Assembly (NCBI GenBank): GCA_022496185.1
Contig: WTXG01000173.1
Coordinates: forward strand, 1 to 64,000
Source: Multifurca ochricompacta
Taxonomy: Eukaryota; Basidiomycota; Agaricomycetes; Russulales; Russulaceae
Length of the DNA: 64,000 nucleotides
Direction of reading: 5' to 3'
Part shown: positions 33,886 to 44,857 of the stretch, piece after piece
How the letters are laid out: each line of letters begins with the position of its first letter
How positions within the stretch are numbered: position 1 is the first letter of the stretch
Position numbers and translations under genes: made by a program
The notes under the pieces: model-generated
Seen by the model: only the letters and a program-made list of their open reading frames with translations
The model's database searches: none
Told to the model about the DNA's origin: nothing

Positions 33886-34644
33886 ATATTTTCTGGCATG
33901 CTCTTTGATAAATATCATCCTCATTATGATATGATTATTACTACACTACTATACCCCTATTACATAAATTTCATATTGTAGGACCGGTTCAGACCGGTTG
34001 TGGACCGGCAACTGGACTGAAAAAGACCGTTTTTCGGTCTTTAGGTGGTCCGGTCCAGTTATCTGGACATAAGGTGCAACCGGCAACTGCAACCGGTTGC
34101 CGGTTGTGTCCCATTATGGTCAAAAAACTGGACTGGACCAGACTTTTAAACACTACATGGGGCAGTGACTACATTGCATCACATGGTGGTCTGACCTCCT
34201 TCCTATTAAGGAAGGTTGACTTATACACGCAGAAATGTGCATCCAGGGACTAGGACAGTCGTGCTTGTATGAAATGAAAGCAGAATAATAAAATAATAAT
34301 GTAAATAAAGGATCCATTTAATCTTCTGAACATAAACCAACAATTTTTGAGGAATCTTGAGTAGCCATAAATGAATGTGTTGTGTCCAAGTGCTTATCTC
34401 CTTGACCAGGATGGCCCAGGCCATTTACCTGAAATGCACAGAAACACAAAGAACAGTTGCACTTGTATAAAATTGAAACCAGAATAATAAAATAAAAATG
34501 GAATAATAAATTATCTTAATCTTATGAACATAAAATAGGAATCTTTGAGGGATCTTGAGTAGCCATAAATGAACATGTTGTGTCCAAGTGTGTATCTCCT
34601 TGACCGGGATCTCCTGGGCCAGATGTCCAAAATGTGCGATGCAA

Positions 34645-35220
34645 TGTTATGACCCTTGCCTAGCAACCCGCTTTTCTTTCATCTCCCCAATGACGATCCT
34701 ACTTTACCACCTACACTACATTTCTTGATCATGTCTCCATCCTGGGATCCATCACATGCCTTGCTCCCTTCCCCATGACCACCTTTGTCCTTGTTTATAC
34801 CGCTTTGCTTATGATTGTTTCCTTATCTTCTTATCATTACGACCAGACACTTACTTAATTCCCTATCAGAAGCTCGGCTTTACGCCATCCGCTTTCATAT
34901 ATTTGGGCCCACATGACTCCTGCTATCTTATCTTTAGGTGCTCATTCGATTACATATATAAGTCTGCTGTAACTACCTTGTAGACCTCAGACTCAACTTA
35001 TTGAATACATTGGTGCTTGTCTTCAGGACATCCCCTTTGCTCCTTGACTCGTTTGTCTCAGTGATTCTGTCACTTCTCCACTCAACATTGTCTTTGGGAA
35101 CAGCCCCTTTGACTTTGACTCATCTCATTTCACTCCAAGAGGCCTTATTGGTTTCTTATCTGATTATGAATGATATGCTGTCACACAAGTTGTGCAGAAC
35201 ATCCTGCACCGGACGTAACA
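34645..35220 (+). repeat. Solo LTR family A in F5
   Basis: 576 bp, TGTTATGACCC to CCGGACGTAACA, with TGCAA on both sides (34640-34644 and 35221-35225). Confidence 0.94.
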
Positions 35221-35911
35221 TGCAAGTAAAGAACTTGCATGTGTTTCATTTTATGGGTAACCCAGGTATCAAAACAATTATCCAGGGGTTACCCCTACCA
35301 ATTTCTATGTGTTCGTCAATTTGTTTTGCATTCTGTGTGGTTATCTGACAGGCTTTTCATCAATGTTCTATAACATCCTATCTAATCATCACTGTATACT
35401 GGATTTTAGTTGTGTTTGTATAGAATTGAAAGCAGAATAATAAAATAAAAATGGAACAATTAATTATCTTAATCTTCTGAACATAAAACAAGAGTCATTG
35501 AGGGATCTTAAGCAGCCACAAATGAATGCGTTGTGTATCTTCTTGGTCTGGGAAGGCCCAGGCCAGTTATCCAAAATGCATGATGCAAGTAAAGAACTTG
35601 CATGCATTTTCACAGGTGACCCACGGGTAACCCATGGGTTACCCATACCCATAGTGATGGGTATGGGTACGGGTACAGGTACCAACGAGGATACCCCAGG
35701 GTTACCCCTGCCAATCACTAACCTTAACACCCCACAGGATGATGCAGTTTGCTGCTCATCCTGAACTGTTTGGCTAGCCCTTCGGGGTTCTTGCAAAAGG
35801 TGTGAGGGACCCTTAAGTGGGAGAATCACCTTAAGCTCCTTGAGTGTGCACTAGGTATTAGTAGCTTCATAGTTGTAGCTGGGTTTTTGTCCCATAGATA
35901 GTTTTAGTAGG

Positions 35912-36505
35912 TGTAATGCCTGGTGCGGGCATTCAGCACGACATGTGATGAAGTTGCGTAGCAAAACTACAAAGTCTTTGTACACTGTGTTACTAGTGCA
36001 CAGAGTTGAGTGACAAGTCAATACCAAGGAGCTAATCCCTTAGTACTGGTGAGCAGAAAAGTGCCAAAAGCACTGAGACGATTCTGGAGTCAGGTCTTAG
36101 GGATCACCCAGAAGGTAATGCACCAAGTTGATTAAGAAGTCAAGTCTGAGGCATACAGGGCTATCTAAGCAGGCCTTATATATGTAACAGGGATTGGAGT
36201 CCAAATCGGAGTAAAGTACTTGGCATATCAACGAAGTCATAATATCACTACAAGGGGAAATGGAGCAGGGGTGGGCCAGGTGAGAATATATGTAGACATA
36301 TCTGGTATAGTTGTGATTCTGGTGGGAAAATACGTAAGAGTCCTGATGTAAAATATGAGTCATAGATAAGCACAGCCCAAGTCAAAGATAAGGAACAAAT
36401 AAGTACAAAAGAAGGCATAAGCATAATCAACAAAGGTTAAACAAAGCCAAACAACAAGTCACATGGCACAAACAAAGGAAAAGACGATGTAGCAGTGTTC
36501 ATAAC
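35912..36505 (-). repeat. LTR family E, 3' LTR of truncated gypsy E2
   Basis: 594 bp, TGTAATGCCTGG to GTTCATAACA, followed on the plus side by the internal 3' tail of the same family (36506-36599). The element therefore points to the minus strand. Confidence 0.85.
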
Positions 36506-36599
36506 ATTACCCCCTCTTTAAGTCCTAGCAGAGCCAGCTAGATTGGCATACCATTGTCATCCTGGACCAAGGAGAGATAGTCGTCAGCTATGGTGTAGT
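36506..36599 (-). other. 94-bp internal tail of gypsy E2
   Basis: It matches 38104-38197: the polypurine tract (complement of TACCCCCTC) and the last codons of ORF3 up to GGTGTAGT. The next LTR starts exactly there, so E3 was inserted into E2 at GTAGT, or the two arose by recombination. Confidence 0.7.
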
Positions 36600-38103
36600 T
36601 GTAACACCTGGTGCGGGTGTTCAGCATGATGTGTGACAAGTCGCGTAGCAAAACTACGAAGTCAAGTGTGCACTTGTCTTTCAAGTACATGGAGATCGGA
36701 TGAGAAGTCAATACCAAGGAGCTAATCCCTTAGTACCGGTGAGCAGAAGAGTGCCAGAAGCACTGAGATGGTTCAAGAGTCGGGTCTTAGAGATCACCCA
36801 GAAGGTAATGCACCAAGTCAATTAAGAAGTCGAGTCTAAGGCATACAGGCTATCTGTCACGGCTCTACCTTATTTTTCCTTTATTTTTCCCTTTTTTGGA
36901 TCACATGACTGTGGGAAGATTACCCAGCAGTCTCAACACGTGATCATGGGAATGTAGTCGTGACATGGATCATGTGACTGAGTCACATGTAATAGTCACA
37001 TGCTGCTTAGTCAGCACAAGAGCCACTCAACAATAACAAGTCGATTCTCTATTGTATTTACCACAATAGGCAAGGCCCCACAGTCTAGACGGTTCTAGAC
37101 CTAGTGGAGCTGTTATCAAGATAAGAGGAGTCCAGCCTAGAAGGTTCTAGGTAAGTGGAGCTCTAGATAAGGGCCCAGGTTGGGCCATGGCCAATTTTAG
37201 CACAGAATCACATGTATCAGTAGATAGACGTGTTCCAGATCAAAGGGCTAGACTACATATCAGTTATCTACTCCACAGTGACGTCATTATGACATCACAC
37301 TGTGGAGCAGGATCAGTCAGCAGAGTAAAGCAGCTTACGAATCACAGAGATAAGGCTCAGTCAGCAATACAGCTGACTGATACTTGCTGATTCTTGCTTA
37401 CACTTACTGCTTACCTCATTACACTGAGAAATGTATATAAGACCCTCTGTAACAGCCTGTAGCCCCCATCTTGTCCTCTTGGGGCTGCAGGTGAGTAACT
37501 GTCTACACAAGTTTGATACATAGTGCTAATGGTATCCTGCCTCCCTGTGTGACTTGATCCTTTGGATCTTGTCCTCTTGGGGCTGCAGTTTCCTCCAGTT
37601 TCAGAATGCCGTCATTGTGGTTGCAAAACCACAGTGGGTGACACAGTTCCTGGTCATTACTTAACACGTGACGTTTGCCTCCGCGGTACGCCCAACGACT
37701 TAGGTCACCACACCCTTTGCCCTTCTGTTTCTAAGTGTACACGGAGCACCACCCGTTACACTATCTAGGCAGGCCTTATATACGTAATAGAGATCGGAGT
37801 CTGAATTGGAGTAACATACTCGATGTATCAACGAAGTCGTAATATATCTGAATGGGGAACAGGGTCAAGTGGGCCAGATGAGAATATATGTAGATGGATC
37901 TGGTATAGTTGCAATTCTGGTGGGAAAATATGTAAGCATTCTGATGTAAAGTACGTGTCATAGATAAGCACAGCATGAGTCAGAGATAAGGAGCAAACAA
38001 GTACAACGCCAGTCACAACACAGTCAACAAAGGGACAAACACGTCCAAACAGCGAGTCACGTGAAAGAAAAGGGAGCAAGACGATGCAGCAGGGTTTGTA
38101 ACA
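36600..38103 (-). repeat. LTR family E, 3' LTR of gypsy E3, split by LTR C
   Basis: Pieces 36600-36854 and 37766-38103 give 593 bp matching 622-1215. On the minus strand it follows a G-rich polypurine tract ending GTAA. Confidence 0.9.
36855..37760 (+). repeat. Solo LTR family C in LTR E3
   Basis: 906 bp, TGTCACGGCTC to CACCCGTTACA, with CTATC on both sides (36850-36854 and 37761-37765). It is longer than the copy at 9223-10029 by a 98-bp segment (37491-37588) bounded by 23-bp direct repeats. Confidence 0.94.
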
Positions 38104-38134
38104 TTACCCCCCCTCTAAGTCCTAGCAGAGCCAG

Positions 38135-39324
38135 CTAGATTGGCATACCATCATCATCCTGAACCAGGGAGAGGTAGTCGTCGGCTATGGCGTAGTGGTC
38201 TGCATCATAGTTCTCCTTTTCTTCATCTGTGGGGCAAATGTGTGTTCATAGAAAACCATAGGGCCCCTGTCTCCCACAGCAAAAGCAGCCGTCATAAACA
38301 TGACAATCGATTTCTCGGTGGCCAGCGTTGTGGGAGAGACATTTGCCACACCACCCCGATGGGTTCTGGACAGTGGGGGCTTGCATGAGTTGTCAGAATA
38401 GGCATTGACGACTCCAGTGTGAGGTGCTCTGGCAATGTTGACATCGTTTCTTGGCCATGGGGCAACACCAGCTAAGATGGTACTTGCTGTTGCAGCGCCA
38501 GCAAAGCTTGCTGTCAGGGTTTTTGTGGAGACATGGCATTTCGAAACAGTGGGGGTTAAGCCGGGGTGCAAGGTTGAGGCAGCAACGAGGGAGTGGTCGT
38601 GCAAAAATGTCAGCGTACCATTCAGATATGATTTGGTATGCCTCTCCTTGTTCCAATCTCATCCTGATGCTCGCCAGGTGATGCTCTATGTCAAAGACCC
38701 CTCGGTTAATTTTTACCATTTGTCACTCATAGTTGCGACGCTGCATCTCCAAGTTGTCCCTGAGTGCCTGGAACTTATGCAACCGCGCAATTTTGGTGGT
38801 TAGTTGTGGCATACGTAGGTCTCGGAGCACCTCATTGATGGTGAAGGTGTGCGGGTCATGGGCTGATAGGTGTTGCAAATGTTCTGGCCCCAGGACATAA
38901 TGAAGTCTGTTGATGGTCCTTTCTTCTAGGTACACTGGAGCCCTGTAGACTGGCCCTCCCTTCTCTAGACAGCCGGCTACATCCATACCTTTGTTGGTGT
39001 AGTAAATATATTTGGCTACCTCCGTAGTGCTGTCGTTCTTGGATGACAGGATCATGAGTGGGAAGTAGAATTGTGAGTTGGGGTTGTTCGGGAAAAATGG
39101 GAACTCTGGGGACTCATCACTGAAGTCCACGTTGATCAGGTCATTGGGATGGGGGTGTTGGGCAAATTAAAATCTTTGTCGATGTTGATGATTCTGTCCC
39201 CTTCAGCCACTTTGACGGTCGCATCATAGTCAATAGGAGAAAGTGGGCGAGAAGGAGGATGCACAGGAGTAGATAGGGGAAACACATCGATGGCAGCAGA
39301 GGCGTGGACTTTGGATGGTGACAT
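38135..39324 (-). pseudogene. ORF3 of gypsy E3, unrecognised CCHC-rich protein
   Basis: Proposed start ATG at 39324 (MSPSKVHASAAIDVFP), stop TAG at 38137-38135, about 395 codons. Shared with gypsy 2 and 3: SPIDYD near the N-terminus, EFPFFPNNPNS, GMDVAGC and PVYLEER, a helical middle, then CWRCNSKYHLSWCC, CQHCQSTSHWSRQC, CGKCLSHNAGHREIDC and a C-terminal SLVQDDDG. Lesions: a frameshift near 39135, a TGA near 38723, stops near 38393 and 38250. The two C-x2-C-x4-H-x4-C knuckles suggest nucleic-acid binding. The position after the chromodomain end is the same as in the other two elements. No named family is recognised. Confidence 0.7.
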
Positions 39325-39427
39325 GGATATTATTCTAGTCAGTTGTGGGGGAGTGGACTGTCTAATAGCATATATTCTGTCTTGCTCTTTATCTGCCTCT
39401 GGATGGCGCCTATAGAAGTCATTGATA
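39325..39427 (-). pseudogene. End of gypsy E3 pol, truncated
   Basis: The minus strand reads INDFYRRHPEADKEQ in the frame leading to ORF3. This aligns with the last residues after the chromodomain in gypsy 3 (LILEFHAQHPEAPKDN). Everything upstream is missing; a MITE begins at 39428. Confidence 0.55.
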
Positions 39428-39642
39428 CAGTGCCTCACAAAACTGAGTCAATGTTTTGCACTTTTGCACTGTTTGTTGAATATTGCATCAGCCAAAACAA
39501 ATATAAACAAAGTCTTGGTAGACCATAAAAGGTACAAGATAAGGGTTATGTAATGCAACAATAATTATGTAAGTCTGATCAAAACCTGTGGAGCTATGCC
39601 CATTTCAAATTGGGGACTCATTGACTCAGTTTTGTGAGGGGG
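39428..39642. mobile_element. 215-bp Tc1/mariner-type MITE
   Basis: The left end CAGTGCCTCACAAAACTGAG and the right end, inverted, share about 20 bp (CTCACAAAACTGAGTCAATG). TA lies on both sides (39426-39427 and 39643-39644). CAGTG ends and TA targets are typical of Tc1-like elements. The interior has no coding capacity. Confidence 0.8.
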
Positions 39643-39699
39643 TATCAGAAATGTCAGAATCTGATGCTCCACCAAATGTACAGCAACCAATCCTTAATA

Positions 39700-40233
39700 T
39701 ATGGTTACCATAGTTATCTTAATATTGATGGGACCTGGAATAGAGCTATTTAACCATGGTTTACATTCCCAGAATATTATAATTTCCCAATGCACCCCAC
39801 CTCCTCTGCTCAGAAAGAAAACATGCTCTCTCTGGCCTCTGAAGGTCATTCCACTCACACTATTGCCTCCAGGCTCAGCCTCAGCTAGTCCACAGTCTCT
39901 AGGACACTCAGGACTCTCCTTCCCAACCATCAGTCACCTCATTTTGGTCATCTTTCCAAGCTCTCTGCTACCTCTGAACATGCTATCATGATACAAATCA
40001 CCACAGGAAGGGTTGGCAATGCTGTCCAGGCCACAAAGCACATCAATTCCATCATCTCCATCCATGTCTCTTCACAAACTGTGCACTGGGTTCTTAAACA
40101 ACATTCATTCAAGGCTGTAACAAAGAAGAAAAAGCCACTACTCTCTGCAGTACATTGCAAGAAGCTCTTAGCCTTTGCTTTGAAGTACCAAAACTGGACT
40201 ATGGAGGACTGGCATCTGGCCCAAACCTGTTGA
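39700..40233 (+). pseudogene. Tc1-like transposase fragment
   Basis: The frame 39988-40233 reads VSSQTVHWVLKQHSFKAV, then KKKKPLLSAVHCKKLLAFA and NWTMEDW. This is the second helix-turn-helix and linker region of Tc1 transposases, just before the first catalytic Asp. The catalytic core (DDE) is missing: the frame ends at a TGA and gypsy 4 sequence follows. Earlier parts are in other frames. It is not functional. Confidence 0.75.
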
Positions 40234-40269
40234 TTTGGTCTCATCTCACCAAATCACCCTCGACATGGA

Positions 40270-40827
40270 AACCTGATAGAAGAATCAGAACCTGAGAAAA
40301 GGAAACAACTCACCAAACCTGCAAGGTGATGACAATGTGTCCCTTGCTTTGACACCGAACCCAACCTCGGAGCTCAATAATGCTCCAATCGAATCCTACA
40401 ACAGATTTATAGTTCTTGCAAGAAGACTCCCCAACCAGAAACTGAAGACATACCACCTGTAAACCAAAACCGCCTTACATCGCTTGCCAGCGATCCCCAA
40501 CTGACAGCGTCCAGAGTAATGGACCTGTGAACCCAGAATACTTGAACCCTGATTTGAAGCAACGTTGCTTCATGAACAGACCATCAAATCCATCGAAAAG
40601 AAACTTGACACCATGACTCTGAAGTCCCGGTTTGACATCCTGAACCTAACTCACCAGAAGATCCCCTTTTCAACCCATCACATACAACCAACCCATCATT
40701 GTTTTCAACATTTCCAGAAGCTGCAATGTCAATCACACAACCTGGAAAGGCACACCGAGCATCCTTTGGAATGACGACCCAGCCAAGCATGCCTGGAGGA
40801 AACAATGGACATGAAAACATACCACAG
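40270..40827 (+). pseudogene. Gypsy 4, 5' internal piece before gypsy 2
   Basis: The start (ACTCACCAAACCTGCAAGG) parallels 32200. A short frame reads TIKSIEKKLDTMTLKSRF. The piece stops at CACAG (40823-40827), the target duplication of gypsy 2, and continues at 51686. No 5' LTR of gypsy 4 is visible. Confidence 0.55.
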
Positions 40828-41415
40828 TGTTACGACCAGGGCCCAGCAGCCCTATTTTCTTTACCCTCCCAACAGAGATCCCACTCGCCCACCGATGTTA
40901 CACTTCCTTATTATGTCTCCCTCCTGGGACCCCTCACATGCACTGCTCCCATCCCTGTGACTGTTGTTTGGACTTATGTACATACTATTTGCCCATGCTT
41001 ACCCTTCTTATCTTGTTATCTCCTTATCTTATGATCAGACACTTACTTAGTTCCCTATCAGAAGCCAGGCTTTACGCCCTCCACTTTCGGATATTTGGAC
41101 CCACTTGACTCCGTACTCTTATCTCATAGACGCCCGCTGAGTTATGTATATAAGTCCGCTGTAGCTACCTAGTAGACCTCAGACTCGACTTATTGAATAC
41201 ATCGGTGCCTGTCTTCTGGACATCCCCTGTGGAACCTTTGACTCGTTTGTCTCAGTACTTTCGGTACTTCCCCACTCAACATAGTCATCAGGTACAGCCC
41301 CTTCGACTTTGACTCATCCCACCCATACTCCAAGGAGCCTTATTGGTTTCTTACCCAAACTTGTAAAGTTACGCTGTCACACACATCGTGTGGAACGTCC
41401 CGCATCGGACGTAAC
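40828..41415 (+). repeat. 5' LTR of gypsy 2 (family A)
   Basis: 588 bp, TGTTACGACCAGG to ATCGGACGTAACA. TATATAAG lies near 41146; the presumed transcript start AGACTCGACTT is at 41181-41191. One base there has changed relative to the 3' LTR. Confidence 0.95.
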
Positions 41416-41418
41416 ATC

Positions 41419-41429
41419 AAGTTGAGTCT
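41419..41429 (+). promoter_or_regulatory. Primer-binding site of gypsy 2, self-priming type
   Basis: AAGTTGAGTCT lies three bases after the LTR. It is the exact complement of AGACTCAACTT in the 3' LTR (51450-51460). It pairs with the 5' LTR version through one G-U wobble. Confidence 0.7.
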
Positions 41430-42660
41430 CTCATTGTGGCTTCCAGCCGCAGTCAGACCCTCTTCTGTGAAGAACTCATCGAACGCAGAGACAAGCATAA
41501 TCTTTCACAGCAAGTACTTGGCTCTGCCACCTGGAAAGACTTTGAATCTGAGTTTGGATACTACGTCTATCACGACGGAAGATACCAACTGGTAGAATAC
41601 AACGACAAAAAGAGAGTTTGGTATCGCATCCGATACTCAGATAGCCGACACTCTTGGGTCACAACAGGACCCGCCCCACCTGAATTTGGATTGGGACTGT
41701 GGAGAGAAAATCCCCTGGCCATTATCACGGACTCCGAACCAGAGGAGTACATAGAAGAACATAGCGAAGAAGCACTGGTATTAGCGTCGACTACAACCCC
41801 AGTTGCACCAGCAGTTGTCACAATCAGAGCCCCTGCATTGACAACTCCTCAAATATCCACACAGTCCACCAGTACCGTTACCCTGTCCCAAAAGATGTCC
41901 ACTATTGCCACCCAACTCCCAGACCCAGCCCCTCCACCCCCACCACCCCCACCAGTCATGATGCCACCGAACATACCCCCACCCTCTGGATGACTGTCTG
42001 GTGTATTACCCAGACATTCACTGGGGATCATTCGCAGAGCAAGAAATTCATGTTGGAGTTTATGACATTCAAAAACTTCAACCATGATGTCCCCCAGATC
42101 ATTAACCCTTTCCAACGCACCAACCTGTTCTTATCCCTAATACGAGGGGACACGGTGGATGACTGGACAATGGAGCAGCTGGAGTGGCTGAACGAACAAG
42201 TTGAAAGTGGTCATCGCACCACTAGTGAAGTTCTCTGGGAAACCATTGCCCAGAGATTTAAAGATGCGTTTACGGATGGGCAGGCCAAGCAGAAGGCTGC
42301 CCGAGAGTTAAAGTCCTTGAAGATGGAGAAGGGAGAACTAGATGCCTACGTGGCGAAGTTCAGGAGCCTGGCCAACAGGGCTGGGTATGACACAGATGAA
42401 GAAGCGACACTGGATCTCTTCTCACAAGGGTTGCCCAATCCACTGGTCAAAAATATCATCCAGTTCCACCACCCCCAGGACTGGGATGGATGGGTTGATG
42501 CTGCTCGACGACAGCAGCAGGACTATCTTGACTTCCAAACATGTTTCAGAATCAACACCAAGAAAGGAAAGACCCGCAACCAGTGGAAGGCCGCCTTTGG
42601 GATAAAACCCACTCATGTCTCCCAGAGGGACCCAAATGCCATGGACACCTCGGCCGACAG

Positions 42661-43809
42661 TAGTGTTTAAAAGTCCGGTCCATTGGACCGAAAAAAGACC
42701 ACAAACCGGACTGGACCGGACTGATGGCAACCGGACCACCAGTTGCAGTTGCCCCAATTTTTCACACATGCAGTCTGCAGTCCATCAACAATGATAGACT
42801 GCCTAAAAACCGGACTAGACCGGTATGGACCGGTCTGGACCGGTCTTTTTGGTGCCTTAAAGATAAGATAAGATAGAGCATTCTAATATAGATAACTACC
42901 ATTGAAAACTGCACAGAATGCAGATAGTGATGGATGCATAAGGCTTAAGGCAATCAGAGACACTCAGAATTGTGCATAGAGCAAGTATATTACTATTACT
43001 ACTATCCTACAAAGTTTCAGATCAGATCATGCATCTGATCTGAAGTGAGACAAGAATCAGTTACAGTGACTCAAAAATGTGATTCAATGTTTGGCACTCT
43101 CTGGTTATTTGTAAATTAATAACAAAGCTAGGCCAAACAGAGCCACGTGTTTGGTGTAGGCCTGGCAGATGTACATAATAGCTTTATACCAAAAAAGGAA
43201 TGATGTAATTATGAGTGGTATTCATGGAGATATAGGCAATTTAATCTGATGCATCATTGAATCACCTTTTTGAGTCACTGCAACTGATTCTTGTCTCACT
43301 TCAGATCAGATGCAAGATCTGATCTGAAACTTTGTAGGATAGTAGTAATAGTAATATACTTGCTCTATGCACAATTCTGAGTGTCTCTGATTGCCTTAAG
43401 CCTTATGCATCCATCACTATCTGCATTCTGTGCAGTGTTTAATGGTAGTTATCTATATTAGAATGCTCTGTCTTTATCTAATCTAATCTTTCCTTGTAAT
43501 AACCAGTCCATGATATATGACCAATATTCCTACAGTTTAGTTTATGTGGTTAACTTTAGCTTATCTCTTGTCTTGAAAGTGTCTGGGAACTGACCTCTGA
43601 CCAGTTCGGACTGGTTCAGACCAGTTGTGAACTGGTTGCATGAAAACCGGTTGCAACCGGTTGTTGGACCGAAACCGGACTGGTATGGACCAGTCCTAAG
43701 CGGTCCAGTCTGCAGTTGCAGTATATTTGAGTTACTGTAGACCAGTTGCCAGTCCAGTCCACATGAAATATATTGAAAAAACTGGACTGGACCGGACTTT
43801 TAAACACTA
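42661..43809. mobile_element. hAT1, 1.15-kb non-autonomous hAT-type element
   Basis: The ends TAGTGTTTAAAAGTCCGGT and GGACCGGACTTTTAAACACTA are inverted repeats. GCCGACAG is duplicated (42653-42660 and 43810-43817). GACCGG-type repeats lie near both ends. The middle is a nearly perfect palindrome with arms of about 225 bp (42860-43090 and 43257-43486). No coding capacity. It interrupts gypsy 2 gag just before the zinc knuckle. Confidence 0.95.
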
Positions 43810-43964
43810 GCCGACAGAACCAGAGCACGGGCTGTGCTCACTGAGGATGAGAGGCAGACGTTGATGAAAGAAGGAAGGTGTTTTCGCTGCAAAGCACAGG
43901 GCCACATGTCAAGGGAATGCCCAAAGAAGGGAGCATGAGTGGCAGAGGCAACAGTTGCGCCTGT

Positions 43965-44719
43965 TGTGACGCTTTTTGTCGATGTAACGGTTTGTGACGC
44001 GCGTGTGACGTACGTGTAACGTTTTGTGACGGTTTTTCGACTTGCGCGCGTTCGACTTGTTTACTTGTTTCAACTTCTCACTCCGAGTCATGTGACTGGA
44101 GCTGATGATCTTTACTGATCTTTACTTATCTGATTTTCGGACTTCTTAGACTGACTGGGATTGACACTCATTCGCTTTTGGAGTGGGTGCAACACCACTG
44201 GCACTTCCTGACCCAATCTCCACTGGAGATTCACATGGACACTTACTTTACTATATTGAATCTTCTACTTTATTTACAAGACACTACAGTACATGTATTT
44301 AAGCAGAACATATTGGAGAGACAGACCTTAAGTCTGTTCTCTTGTATCTAATACAGGTCTACTGTTCTTCACCAGAATCCCCTTGAACTTCCTAAGCTGC
44401 AACTTAGGAAGCCTTCACCCCAGAACCTCCAGCAGGGCCTATTGCCACTGCTTCGACTCGCTTCTTGCACGCGTGCCCTTCTTATCTTGTGTGGGCCTTG
44501 AACCCTAACCGCGGCCCTCTGTGGTTTGCTTTGACACCTTGAATTGACTTGCTCTTGATAGCCTTGACCTTGATCCTTGATCCTTGATCCCGGCTCTTGT
44601 GGTTCACCCTGACCCCTTGAACCAACTTGTCCTTGACAGTCTTGACCTTGCAGGCACTCCATATCTTGAAGGGGCTTGACTTGAACGATCCTAGACACAG
44701 CAGAGACCTGGCTGTGACA
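43965..44719 (+). repeat. Solo LTR family G in gypsy 2 gag
   Basis: 755 bp, TGTGACGCTTTTTG to CTGGCTGTGACA, with CCTGT on both sides (43960-43964 and 44720-44724). This is the only complete family-G copy in the window. The start is rich in GTGACG/GTAACG tandem motifs. Confidence 0.94.
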
Positions 44720-44857
44720 CCTGTCCATAACAATCCACCTACCGTTGACAAAAAGACGCTGACAAAGGAGGAAAAGGCGCAAGAAATATGGGCCAACATG
44801 ATGAAAGAAAGTGAGGAAGTGCGAGCCATCTTAGTAGAGAAGGCATTCGCCAAAAAG

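Larger units (their letters stand above)
31256..34155. mobile_element. hAT2, 2.9-kb non-autonomous hAT-type element
   Basis: The ends TAGTGTTTAAAAGTCCGGT and, inverted, ACCAGACTTTTAAACACTA share an 18-19 bp inverted repeat. CATGGGGC is duplicated (31248-31255 and 34156-34163). GACCGG-type repeats crowd both ends. The interior holds SINE-like pieces, an LTR G remnant, a piece of gypsy gag and a minisatellite, but no transposase. It shares ends with hAT1 at 42661. Confidence 0.93.
30780..35720 (+). mobile_element. hAT-type element F5 carrying hAT2 and LTR A
   Basis: The ends match F1, and ACCTTAAC is duplicated exactly (30772-30779 and 35721-35728). Subtracting hAT2 (31256-34155) and the LTR at 34645-35220 with their duplications leaves about 1450 bp, the normal F length. 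Confidence 0.93.
30635..35911 (+). pseudogene. Copia 3 internal remnant, split by F5
   Basis: Only 30635-30771 and 35729-35911 belong to the copia 3 leader; the rest is F5 and its passengers. No gag or pol motif is seen in either part. A family-E LTR begins at 35912, so the body of the element is deleted or lies elsewhere. Confidence 0.5.

Noticed and set aside
39609..40233. The 39609-39642 repeat as the 5' end of the transposase fragment
   Set aside because: It points left and pairs with 39428-39447 in inverted orientation with TA on both sides, so it closes the MITE. It does not open the neighbouring element.
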